This document shows positions 32,251 to 42,112 of a DNA stretch of 64,000 nt, piece by piece. Under the pieces are notes generated by a model, which searched no databases, was not told where the DNA came from, and saw nothing but the letters and a program-made list of their open reading frames with translations. How positions within the stretch are numbered: the first letter of the stretch is position 1; the number at the start of each line of letters is the position of its first letter. The translations under genes were made by a program, and so were the position numbers. This stretch comes from Chrysoperla carnea. Lineage: Eukaryota; Arthropoda; Insecta; Neuroptera; Chrysopidae. The stretch lies in NCBI RefSeq assembly GCF_905475395.1, contig NC_058342.1, positions 27,438,640 through 27,502,639 of the forward strand, given 5' to 3'.

Positions 32251-32698
32251 TCTTTATATATTATAAATGCGAGAGTAAGCATGTTTGTTTGTTTGTTTGT
32301 TACGCTTTCACGCTAAAACTAGCGAATGATTTTTAATGAAACTGTACAGCAATATAGCTCATACTTCAGAATAACACATGAGATATACTTTATAAAGATA
32401 CAGTAATAAAAAAAAATAAAAATTTAAAAATTAATTTAATTTGACATTTCACACCAGATTTTACAGATTTCTGTAAAAATAGTCAATATAAAATATTTCA
32501 CGGCCATCTATTCTGATATACTCAATGAATAATTACGACTATTATACATTTAAATAAATAGAAAACCTTACATATATTTTACCTGTGTAAAACAATCGTT
32601 ACCATTATTTCGAGATTTATAGAAAGGGGAAAAGCGAGAGCAATCTTTATCAATCTTTAATTTTAAACCCAGCGAAGCGGGTGGGTATCACTCTATAG
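32251..32698 (+). mobile_element. non-autonomous Helitron, copy 2
   Basis: It begins A|TCTTTATATATTATAAATGC, with 'tgtttgtttgtttgttacgc' and 'aactgtacagcaatatagct' inside. The 3' hairpin CCCAGCGAAGCGGG is followed by GGGTATCACTCTATAG, in which the end is altered from CTCTAG, so the exact boundary is uncertain. No coding frame. Confidence 0.85.
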
Positions 32699-32948
32699 TG
32701 AATGCATAAAGAAATGAATTATTGCATTGAATTGCAGTAAATTTAGAGAGAGACACCCGATATGTATGTTGAATGAAATTGAAATTGATTAGACTTATAA
32801 TCTAATGAGGTCAAAAGATTTAAAGTACATACATACAAACATTTTTACTTTTTATAATCAATCTATATATATAAAAATAAAATATTTGTAATTAAAATGT
32901 TTTAATTATTATTTCATGTTATTTATTTATAAATATTTTATTATGTTA
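32699..32948. other. spacer between two inverted Helitrons
   Basis: AT-rich DNA of about 250 bases without a recognised feature. Confidence 0.4.
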
Positions 32949-33418
32949 CTAGAGTGATACCCACCTGCTTCGCTGGGTTTAAAAGTAAAGATTGATAAAG
33001 ATTGCTCTCGCTTATCCCCTTTCTATAACACTCGAAATAATGGTAAGGATTGTTTTACCCAGCTAAAATATATGTATGATTTTCTATTTTTTTAAATGTA
33101 TAATAGTCGAAATTATTTGTTGAGTATATCAGAAAAGATGGCCCTGAAATATTTTATATTGACTATTTTTACAGAAATCTGCAATTTCTGGTAATGACAA
33201 ATGACTACTTTTACAGAAATCTGTAATTTATGGTAATGTCAAATTAAATTAATTTTAAAATTTTTTTTGATTTTTTATTTTTATTACTATATCTTTATAA
33301 ATTATATCTCATGTGTTATTCTGAAGTATGACCAGTTTCATTTAAAACCGTTCGCTAGTTTAAGCGTGAAAGCGTAACAAACAAACATGCTTACTTTCGC
33401 ATTTATAATATATAGAGA
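32949..33418 (-). mobile_element. non-autonomous Helitron, copy 3
   Basis: Minus-strand ends are TCTCTATATATTATAAATGC and GGGTATCACTCTAG with A and T flanks. The hairpin is CCCAGCGAAGCAGG. It faces copy 2 across 250 bases, so the pair could form a long hairpin. Confidence 0.85.
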
Positions 33419-33562
33419 TGTTATAATTGAATTGAGTTTATAGTAAGATTTTTAGGAGCAACAAAATGCATTTTCAATATTCTGCCACAAAAAAAATATA
33501 GATTTGGGAAACCTAAAACAAATGAAATGAAATTTAGTCCAAAATTATAGATTGTTCACAAT

Positions 33563-33634
33563 TGCCTCCTGTGAGAATCGAACTCACGACCCCTGGTTTA
33601 CAAGACCAGTGCTCTGCCTCTGAGCTAAGGAGGC
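33563..33634 (-). tRNA. tRNA-Thr (TGT), copy 1
   Basis: A 72-base cloverleaf with acceptor strands GCCTCCT and AGGAGGC perfectly paired and A as discriminator. The A box is TAGCTCAGAGGC. The anticodon arm CTGGT-CTTGTAA-ACCAG gives TGT. The T arm carries GAGTTCGATTC. No intron. Of the four copies this has the best acceptor stem. A strong T run does not follow at once ('tgtgaacaatctataatttt' on the minus strand). Confidence 0.95.
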
Positions 33635-34372
33635 GTTGTATAATAAGTTTTTAATTACGACTTGCACGTGTATGGGGGTAAAAATCTTATGTGAAACCGT
33701 CAAATAATTTAACTTCCATTCACTAAGCGTTGATAAAATATTTATATGAGTTGAATAGTGACCAATTAAAAAATAATAAAAAATTGGTCTATAACATAAA
33801 ATATTTTAAATAGATATTATGGTCAAATTTAGTACCGCAAGTCATAATTAATTATATTTATACCATGTATATATGAAATATATCAAGGTATACTAAGTTT
33901 AATCTGAAGTTTGTAACGCTTAAAAATATTCATGCTACGAACAAAAAGTTTGGTATAGGTGCTCATAAAATCACCTAAATAGTCCATTTCCGGTTGTCTG
34001 TCTGTCCGTCTATCAGCCTGTGATTACCATAACTAAATATCGAGTTGAAATTTTTATAGAATACGTAGAACATAAAAAATGAGGTCGAGTTCGTAAATGA
34101 GCAACATAGGTCAATTGCATCTTAAGTTCTTAGGACCCATCTTGTAAACCGTAAGAGCTAGAACAACAGTTTAAATGAAGAAAATGTTCCTTATAAAATA
34201 AAAAATTTGTTTGAAATATTTTTCGTAAACGTCACTGTTTACCCGTGAGGGCGCAAATTAGGAAAAAAATTTGTGTTTATATTTTCTCCAAAACTTTGAA
34301 GGATAGACAGTTGAATCTTCAACTAGTGGCCTTGGAAAACATTTTCGAAGTAAGAAAAACATTCTAGTAAAT

Positions 34373-35005
34373 GGGTATAGGTATGGGTATGGAGATTAGC
34401 GGGCCATGCTCGAGCATCGGGCCTCAAAGCAATGGTTCAGAGCACCTAGCCAAATAGACCCTTGTACTCTATCCCCGCTACGCTTTTCAGTGGCTATTAT
34501 AACCAACTGATGTACTGAAACCCAGGATTTGCCTAGCGCTGAATTTCCTAATTTCCTCTGGTTCGACTATGGCCGGACCAAATCATTTTCTTCGATGCTG
34601 TATGAGCGCCGGACAGTAACAGAGAAAGTGGATCGATGCTTCTTCTGAATTTTCTCCGCATCTGTCACACGCGGGAGATTGTCTTTTTCCAATCTGATGT
34701 TGGAACTTGTTCAGGTTATCATGTCCTGTGAGTAACTCTACGATGACTCTAATATCAGCTCTGTTTAGTTTCAAGATCTCCTCGGCTCTGTTACCGAGCG
34801 AGTTTCCTTCACCCAACAGGCTTTTGGCGATTCTCCCTCCCTCGTAGCTGGTCCATGCCTTTAATTGTTGGTTTTTCAGATTATCTCTTAATCTGTTAAG
34901 ACCTTCTTGGTAAGGCATCCTCGCAAGCTTTTCTTGAGTGGGAGCCATGGTGGTTCCCAGTTTGGCCAGCTTGTCTGCTCTCTCATTACCGTTCCAACCA
35001 GAGTG
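34373..35005 (-). mobile_element. 5'-truncated non-LTR retrotransposon, copy 2
   Basis: It has target duplication TCTAGTAAAT on both sides. It reaches further 5' than copies 1 and 3: just before the 34948 ATG the minus strand encodes TRHSGWNGNERADKLAKLG, the H-x-G-x2-GNE-x-AD end of RNase H. The 3' end reads 'attagcgggccatgctcgag' on the plus strand, then a short GGTATG-type repeat that is the complement of a CCATAC tail. Confidence 0.9.
34583..34948 (-). pseudogene. RNase H / C-terminal zinc region of a non-LTR retrotransposon
   Basis: A 121-codon open frame. Residues about 25-70 hold LKNQQLKAWTSYEGG and EEILKLNRADIRVIVELL. Residues about 71-115 hold TGHDNLNKFQHQIGK, then CDRCGENSEEASIHFLCYCP. 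This LTGH...C-x2-CG-x3-E-x4-H-x4-C-P pattern ends the polyprotein of several insect non-LTR clades. A TGA replaces TGG after 'RRK' (copy 1 reads RKWFGP here), so the last part is cut off. The ATG is internal to the original frame, which continues upstream into the RNase H motif. Confidence 0.85.
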
Positions 35006-35127
35006 TCTAGTAAATACTTTAGAACATTTTCTAATTTATATAAAATAATGCAAGCACTGATGTTCAACACTTTCTATATAGGGTATTTCTACAATTAACT
35101 CAGTCAATTGTTTGTTTTGAGTTGTTT

Positions 35128-35697
35128 AAATTGTGTTTTAGTTTTCACACAGATAACGCCATGCATGATAGATTGTTTAAGTAGTTGTTCAATGTTCTAC
35201 ATGAAAAAAAAAATTATAAAATTCAAATTTAAAATACAATTGTTTTTTATATTTTTATTACAAGCAATTTCCTGTTGGGTGTTAGTTCCCCTCACTTTTG
35301 CAGATAAGTTATATATTTATAAAAGAAAACATATTCTCACATAAAAACATTAAAAAAACGTCTTATATTTCGAAGTTCAGCCATTCAGGAGACTTAAACA
35401 GATAAAAAAAATTATGATACTATGAATACTTTAGACTTCAGAGAATTATTTTCTACATTAAATTACAGGAGTTATTTTTTTTATTTAAATAGATTCAGTA
35501 TCACGTACTGAATGTAAATGCACAAAATCATTTTAAGGAAATCGATTTTGAAAATTTGTTGTTTCTTGTCCCATAATTGTTTTTCGGTTCAGTAGTTTTT
35601 ATTAGATATAGACAATATGCGTATAAGTGATATAAAAGATCAACTCCAAAAAAAATGTACAAAAGAATAAAAAATAATTTTTTTGTTTCACATCAAC
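35128..35697. other. intergenic, nothing recognised
   Basis: The 78-codon frame at 35108-35344 begins inside repeat A without an ATG and is not supported. No other element was seen. Confidence 0.4.
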
Positions 35698-35769
35698 GCC
35701 TGCTTAGCTCAGAGGCAGAGCACTGGTCTTGTAAACCAGGGGTCGTGAGTTCGATTCTCACAGGGGGCA
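35698..35769 (+). tRNA. tRNA-Thr (TGT), copy 2
   Basis: Same A box, anticodon arm and T arm as copy 1. The acceptor GCCTGCT/AGGGGGC has one G-G mismatch (position 5) and one T-G wobble, weaker than the other copies. A T run follows at 35771-35777, a good Pol III terminator. Probably functional but possibly drifting. Confidence 0.9.
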
Positions 35770-36099
35770 ATTTTTTTATATTTAATCATTTTCATTTACA
35801 ATATTACGATGTTATTGTTTTAATATTATTCTCAAATAATCAATAACGGTTTTTTGATGTCTTATTTTTGAAATTTTATGCGAGGATTTTATTTCTCAGA
35901 TCGATTTTGAGCAATTTATTAGAAAATATTTGTTTAATAGTTAAATGAACTATATTTTCGTGCCAAATAGGGTTCTTTATTGGCCTCATATCCTACAGTT
36001 TTGAATTTCGGGTGAAATAAACCACGAATATCGAAAAAAATGAGTTTTATCTTAAATTTTAGGCGCTACTCCTAATTAACTATTAGGATGGACACCAAC

Positions 36100-36171
36100 G
36101 CCTCCTTAGCTCAGAGGCAGAGCACTGGTCTTGTAAACCAGGGGTCGTGAGTTCGATTCTCACAGGGGGCA
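36100..36171 (+). tRNA. tRNA-Thr (TGT), copy 3
   Basis: The acceptor GCCTCCT/AGGGGGC pairs fully with one T-G wobble. The remainder is identical to copy 2, and both are preceded by 'CAAC'. The nearest T run downstream is TGTTTT near 36190. Copies 2 and 3 are in tandem with 330 bases between them. Confidence 0.95.
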
Positions 36172-36221
36172 AGATATAAATAATTTATTGTTTTCATTTG
36201 CATAAATAGAATCCTTGATAA

Positions 36222-36425
36222 ATTTTCTTTATGATGAAAACTTTTTTGAAGCTCAATCACCGATTAATTTTTGTCCAATTAAGATTATCGCGAGTTCTTC
36301 CATAAAATACTGTGTTCAAAATCACAATTTTAAAATGAAATAACTCACAATTTCCCCCGCAAGAAGCCCTAAAACTGTGTTTGTTGTGATCAAGGGACTT
36401 TGAACGACCATTTACCCTAAAAATT
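36222..36425 (-). repeat. dispersed repeat T, copy 2 (downstream of tRNA-Thr)
   Basis: Reverse complement of 46120-46300 and similar to 4080-4230: 'agctcaatcaccgattaatt', 'aaaatcacaattttaaaatg', 'gatcaagggactttgaa'. A 101-codon frame (36257-36562, minus) crosses it. It begins MSFFVIPAMFHARICA and has no recognised family. Because it shares this repeat with two other loci, it is more likely element sequence than a gene. Confidence 0.6.
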
Positions 36426-36569
36426 AGTGAACATTCACCGACTTGCTCAAACAACCGAACTACTTTAAACAAATCCGGCTTTTCTTTTTGTATTGTTTGT
36501 CCGTTATATACACAAGCACATATTCTTGCATGGAACATGGCGGGAATTACAAAAAATGACATATTATTT

Positions 36570-37067
36570 ATAAATAATATTATTTATAAAATTAAAAAAA
36601 AAATAAATATTACAAATACAGTATCAATATATTAATAAATACGATTGCATACATATCACATGAGTATAATACATTTTAACCACAGCATCATGTTTTTAAT
36701 GGTGTTGTATTGAATACGTCTGATTCAGAAATTTTAATGCTTTTTTTAACTCTTCAGTACTCCCGTTATGATCATTTTGCTCTCGCTCGATTTAAAACAT
36801 AAATAACTTTTATTTTTCAAATGGTATTTGTGGCTGAAACTATTTCTACCTTCATATAATTTAGTCTACTTTCGAATTATAAATTTTTCATATTTTTTCA
36901 ACCTATCGAACAAAATCATAAACAAAAAATATTATTTTCGAAAATATTCGATCCTGTTCGTGTACTTTCGTTAGTTAATTATAAGCCGTACTCAGTAAAT
37001 TAAAAAAAAAAACTTGTGATAGAAATTAGTTAAAATGAATTTAATTATTTAGATTATTTCTTTATTA
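36570..37067. other. intergenic, nothing recognised
   Basis: AT-rich with no supported frame or element. Confidence 0.4.
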
Positions 37068-37590
37068 AACAAGTGAAAACAAACAATTGACTGAGTTAAT
37101 TGTTGAAATACCATGTATGGACAGTGTTGGTTACTCTATCACATTACACATACATATATAACTGATATACACATATAAATAATACGTACTATTTAATTTA
37201 CGCTCACACGGGTTAACAGTGATGTTTATGAAAAAATGTTTCAAACAAAAGTTGTTATTTTTTTATAAGGAACATTTTTTAAACTTTTGTTCTATCTCTT
37301 ACGGTTTACAAGATGGGTCCTCGTTGCTCATTTACAAATTCGACCTCACTTTTTACGTCCTAAGCACGCTATAAAAATTTCAGCTTGATATCTTTTTTAG
37401 TTTTTGAGTAATCGTGATGACAGATGGACAGACAGACGACAGACAGACAGACAACCGAAAATGGACTAATTAGGTGATTTCATGCACTCCTATACCAAAA
37501 TTTTGTTCATAGTATCAATATTTTTAAGCGTTACAAACTTGGGACTAAACTTAGTATACCTTGGTATATTTCATATACATGGTATAAAAA
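37068..37590 (+). repeat. repeat A, full-length reference copy
   Basis: It starts AACAAGTGAAAACAAACAAT. The 5' hairpin is AACAATT-GACTGAGTT-AATTGTT. Then come the 'cacacgggttaacagtgatg' block, 'ctatctcttacggtttacaa', the (GACA)n/(GTCT)n-rich stretch near 37420-37460, 'taattaggtgatttcatgca', and 'gcgttacaaacttgggacta'. The 3' hairpin pairs ATACCTTGGTATATTTCATA with its complement and the element ends GGTATAAAAA. No Pol III boxes, LTR or coding frame is visible. The family class is unknown to me. Confidence 0.85.
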
Positions 37591-38164
37591 GACGATTTGC
37601 CTGTAAACTGTATATCTATATACTCTCGAAAGCAAACGACGTATTTTCTCATGCAACTGTCTTAGACTCAAAAGTACACAGTTCTTGAAAAAATTCATGG
37701 AAAAAGTGACCCATCTTTCTTTTCGAATTTCGAGAGAATACTTCCAGATAATTTTTTGATGAAAATTTTCCTAAATCAAAATTGTTTATTCCAACACTAA
37801 TTTGTTAATATGACTGGTTTGGTTTAATACGTTTTTTTTTTGTTTGTAGGATAATTGATTTAAAAATAAAAAAATTGACATTTTAAAAAGTGATTTACAA
37901 AATTTTTTGATTAAAAAATTTAAGGTTAAAAATTTCTCAGATTTCAAGTGTATTGACTAAAACATATTTATGTAGGTGTCTCTTTTATGACTTTCATGTA
38001 AATTACTTTCAAAATATTCAAGTTTTTTTTTTGTCACTTAAATAAATAAAACGAAACAAAAACAAAAAAAAAGTTTTTTTATGACTTTTGAAAATTTCCA
38101 AAGTTGAACTTAGTAAGTGAAAAACTAAAGTCTGTTCAAGTTCAAGTTAAAATACGTCTTAAAA
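37591..38164. other. intergenic, nothing recognised
   Basis: Homopolymer-rich, with no gene or repeat recognised. Confidence 0.4.
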
Positions 38165-38290
38165 ACTATAGTATCTAGCCTAAACTTTACCTATAATACA
38201 TCATCTTATTAAATACATCGAATTATATAAATATGTTACATCGTTAAAAAACCATTGATATCATAACTTAAACCTAAGTTGGACGACAGA
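38165..38290 (-). mobile_element. jockey-like retrotransposon 3' UTR fragment
   Basis: 'ctttacctataatacatcat' and 'accattgatatc' match 18340-18541, which follows a jockey-like coding remnant. The coding part is not recognisable here. Confidence 0.5.
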
Positions 38291-39247
38291 CATTGACGAG
38301 CTATGCTTTGAGGCGACACAAGGTTGAAAAGGCGCGTTCATTCGTCGCTGTTTTCACATGTAAAACTGCCAGAACCCGAAGAATTTACCTTTACGAATGT
38401 CTACGGAAATACATCTTTATTGCTAATATAGAATGCTTCGAGTGAATTTTTGGCATCCCGTCCGTCAATGCGTTTTCGCTAAAGTTGAACTTTGGCAACC
38501 CAGATGTGACGGGAAACATCGTGCAAAATTGAATATTCTAGTTCAAAAAGTTGAAATTGAATATCGCTCATGGTTTTGAAGATTTTCACTCCAGCGTTTC
38601 CTCTTCAATCAAAATATGTTTCGCAGCGTCAGTCAGTTCGTAGCCTCGCCCAAAATCTAGGTTTTCTGTTTGATGTACTCCACTCAAAAACAAAGTCAAA
38701 GAATGTACCGAGCTCAAAATATGCGTGGATATCTGATTCGTCAGTGGAAATAAATGAGTGCATTTACAGGACTTTATTGATAATTGAAAGATTATGTGAA
38801 CACGTTCTCAATGGGATGGGGTGGTGTCCCCCAAAACCCCTCCCTTGCGCATGGGACTGATGGACAGATAAAAGCATGCTGGAGAAATAATATATAAGAT
38901 AATAATTTATAAATTTGTACAATTCAATCTGAATCACCTATATGTATCTATTTCTCGATGAGGACGGCCTTGATTCAATCACAATCCGAGGCGTACGAAC
39001 AAAAAAGAGATATACATATATCATATAAATATAAATTTTTTTTTTTTTCGAATTTTTTTACAAATACTAGTTTTTTTTTAAACTTGTCTATGTTTTCATA
39101 ACAAACAATAATAATTTTTAAATAGTTTGTTATTAAATCAAGGTTACTTATATATGTATTCATTTTATATATATATATAGCTACTTTTCCCGCGTCCCTA
39201 CCGCGCACATTTCAATTTTCATTCTCAAAAAAAAAAAAAAAATTAAA
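38291..39247. other. unassigned GC-richer block and intergenic DNA
   Basis: 38290-38880 is less AT-rich than its surroundings and contains a 96-codon frame (38570-38860, +) without an ATG start. The minus strand has short readable pieces broken by stops (e.g. FELEYSILHDVSRHIWVAK). It may be decayed ORF sequence of the element whose 3' UTR precedes it. I assign no function. Confidence 0.35.
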
Positions 39248-39717
39248 TCTCTATATATTATAAATGCGAAAGTAAGCATGTTTGTTTGTTTGTTACGCTT
39301 TCACGCTAAAACTAGTGAATGTTTTTTAATGAAACTGTACAGCAATATAGCTCATTATCAGAATAACACATGAGATATAATTTTTAAAGATATATTAATA
39401 AAAAATTTAAAAATTAATTTAATTTGACATTACCGTAAATTACAGATTTCTGTAAAAGTAGTCATTTGACATTACCAGAAATTACAGATTTCTGCAAAAA
39501 TAGTCAATATAAAATAATTCACGACTATCTTTTCTGATGTACTCAATGAATAATTAAGGCTATTATACATTTTAAAAAAAATAAAACCATACATATATTT
39601 TACCTGTGTAAAACAATCCTTACCATTTTTTCGAGTGTTAAAGAAAGGGGATAAGCGAGAGCAATTTTTATCAATCTTTACTTTTAAACCCAGCGAAGCG
39701 GGTGGGTATCACTCTAG
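39248..39717 (+). mobile_element. non-autonomous Helitron, copy 4
   Basis: A|TCTCTATATATTATAAATGC at the start and GGGTATCACTCTAG|T at the end. The hairpin CCCAGCGAAGCGGG lies just before the 3' end. It is well preserved and similar to copies 1 and 3. No helicase frame. Confidence 0.9.
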
Positions 39718-39956
39718 TCAAAGAATAAATTTATAAAAACTATCTTTATACAGTCTATAATTTTGTTACATTGTGTTTTTATAAGTTGTCTTATAATTTA
39801 CTGCGAAAGTACTGCGAAAATAAAATTAGTTATTTGAATGTTTAGATATTAGAAATTTAGGATATTTGAAATTTTTTGATGCTTGTTATTCAATCCTACA
39901 AAAACAGCTGACCAGATTATGATGAAATTTGGTACACAGATAATTAATTACCTCTA

Positions 39957-40031
39957 AAAAATAATGATATGGGTGGCCTCTGTTATAGCAAGATAACTTA
40001 AAAACGGAGGTGAAACCCCATTATTATTATT
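39957..40031 (+). mobile_element. SINE 3' fragment (tRNA-Leu-like family)
   Basis: 'ataatgatatgggtggcctc', then 'aaacggaggtgaaacccc' and (ATT)n. This is the last 75 bases of the SINE at 13319-13613. Repeat A begins directly after the tail. Confidence 0.8.
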
Positions 40032-40032
40032 A

Positions 40033-40590
40033 TACCATGTATATATGAAATATATCAAGGTATACTAAGTTTAGTCCCAAGTTTGTAACGCTTAAAAATA
40101 TTAATACTATGAACAAAATTTTGGTACAGTTGTTCATAAAATCACCTAATTAGTCCGTTTCCGGTTGTCTATCTGTCTGTCTGTCGTCTGTCCGTCTGCC
40201 ATCACGATTACTCAAAAACGAAAAAAGATATCAAGCTGAAATTTTTATAGCGTGCTGAGGACGTAAAAAGTGAGGTCAAGTTCGTAAGTGAGCAACATAG
40301 GTCAATTGGGTCTTGGGTTCGTAGGACCCATCTTGTAAACCGTTAGAGATAGAACATAAGTTTAAATATAAAAAATGTTCCTTATAAAATAAACAACTTT
40401 TGTTTGAAACATTTTTTCATAAACATCCTTGTTTACCCGTGAGAGCGCAAATTGTATAGTAAGTATGTTATGGCTATACCAATTATATATGTGTGACATG
40501 TATGTATGTGTTATGTGATAAAGAAATCAACACTGTCTATAAATGGAATTTCAACAATTAACTCAGTCAATTGTTTGTTTTCATTTGTCT
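40033..40590 (-). repeat. repeat A, full-length copy
   Basis: From 'taccatgtatatatgaaata' to 'caattgtttgttttcatttg'. All landmarks of the 37068 copy are present in inverse order, with a long GTCTGTC stretch at 40170-40197. Confidence 0.85.
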
Positions 40591-41149
40591 TAAAATCAAG
40601 TTAAAATCAAAAGTAAAGATTCTAAGGTGTGACATTCCATAATTATATTCAAGAGAAATTTGTTCAACAATCCTTGAATTCAATCATATTGAACAAATAA
40701 TAAATTGTTATAACACCTTACTATACTTACAACCAAGCATAAGTAGGCGATTCAATAAAAATTTAAGCTAATTGCCAAAAAACCAATTCAAATACACATG
40801 AATATGAATTGAAGCGGGGATTGGCTACAACTTCAAGTATCTCTTTTATTTAATAATAATTTACTCAATTAATGATATATGTATTCAGTTCCTGATATTT
40901 ATTTGAATCATTTGAATAATTAAGATTAAAATTTATTTAATAATAAAAAAAAAAAACAAATCTTTATTTCAAGGTTGATTGCTGTTTTTTTTTTTTGTTT
41001 AAATCGTTCAATTTTTTGTTTGCTCTTAATTGCGTGAACCTGTTAATTATGAGTGAAAATTATCAATTGAAGAGTTGGATATAATAAGGGCGTAAGTGCC
41101 TTTTTTTCTCAGAATAGTTTATTTAGATTCTTGTATTATTATGTAGGCT
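40591..41149. other. intergenic, nothing recognised
   Basis: AT-rich with no supported feature. Confidence 0.4.
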
Positions 41150-41326
41150 AGGTTAGGTTAGGTTGTATTGGCTGTCCACGAAGGACACACTTAGGTTATA
41201 GAGCCCATTGTGATAACATACATGTGTTTTTCCACCTTTCCGCTGATAATTTCATTTATCAGCTCCTCAATTTCGGAGGCTGAGTGCACATCCTTCATGC
41301 ATATACCATGCACTAGCCCACCAGTA
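41150..41326 (-). mobile_element. TTAGG-tailed SINE fragment (3' part)
   Basis: The tail TAGGTTAGGTTAGGTT (41155-41170) is followed by the SINE body ('ggctgtccacgaaggacaca', 'gcatataccatgcactagcc') and ends at 'cccaccag'. The tRNA-like head is missing. Confidence 0.8.
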
Positions 41327-41365
41327 TTTTTCCCTCTGTATTTATACCTTCATTTATTTATACCT

Positions 41366-41451
41366 GAATATCTGAGACACTGAGTAAATGGAATATATTT
41401 AAAAGTGAGAAATGCAGGTTCCTTGCTGTCTCACTTAACCAGGTTTCACTG
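41366..41451 (-). mobile_element. isolated end of the pogo/Tigger element
   Basis: The minus strand reads TA-CAGTGAAACCTGGTTAAGTG, then 'gtgtctcagatattcaggta', parallel to the left end at 1856-1950. The TA at 41452-41453 fits the target. Only about 86 bases remain. Confidence 0.7.
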
Positions 41452-41453
41452 TA

Positions 41454-42053
41454 TATCTCACGTATTGTGTAACTGTTTAAACAAATTAACTAATTTGTTT
41501 ATAACATTCAGCTGATTTTACCTAAAGATGGACATTTTTTAACTACACACTGGAGTAGGTATTCCGGTATTGGCATGTCTTTTTTTGTAGTTTTATGTCT
41601 GGACGGATCTTAATATTGTAAGTAATTTTAGGAAAATTTAAACAATTGTTAAAAACAAATGAAAACATTCTTTATTTTTACATATATGAACAATCACAAA
41701 TCATTAGAGCATAGCGTTCATATAATCTTCGCCATTAAATCATGGATTTACCTTGAACAAATTTTTAATAAATATAAATACTTTTTTTGTGTGCAAAGAT
41801 TCCATCTAATTATCAAATTTAAATCCTTTCTTGTACATCAATTTTTCCTCAAAGATAAACATCAACAGAAGTAAATTCTCTCAAGCGATAAAGGTGACTA
41901 AGAAAGTACGAGCTGAAATTTATAAGATGAAAATCGTCAACACGTTAGAAAAATAGATAAATTTAGCTTTAATATTTTATTCTCACTTGGTTGTCACGGA
42001 GACAATGTGTCATAGAAAATCTTTGCAAAAAAAAAAAAAAAATGAATCTTAAC
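41454..42053. other. intergenic, nothing recognised
   Basis: The 71-codon frame at 41659-41874 begins with ATG (MKTFFIFTYMNNHKS) but has no family features and is AT-rich. Confidence 0.4.
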
Positions 42054-42112
42054 AAGTGAAAATAAACAATTGACTGAGTTAATTGTTGAAATATCATGTA
42101 TAGACAGTGTTA
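42054..42112 (+). repeat. repeat A fragment (5' end)
   Basis: 'acaagtgaaaataaacaatt' to 'tatagacagtgtta'. The terminal 60 bases only. Confidence 0.75.

Larger units (their letters stand above)
33861..35127 (-). repeat. repeat A, long subtype, split by a retrotransposon
   Basis: The 3' part is 33861-34372 and the 5' part 35006-35127, ending 'cagtcaattgtttgttttga'. The break is a 10-base duplicated target, TCTAGTAAAT, at 34363-34372 and 35006-35015. Compared with 44956-45535, the two parts rejoin without a gap, so the repeat was present before the retrotransposon landed. Confidence 0.85.

Noticed and set aside
40170-40197. CRISPR-like regular repeats in the GTCTGTC stretch
   Set aside because: It is a simple sequence inside repeat A with no spacers, in an animal genome.
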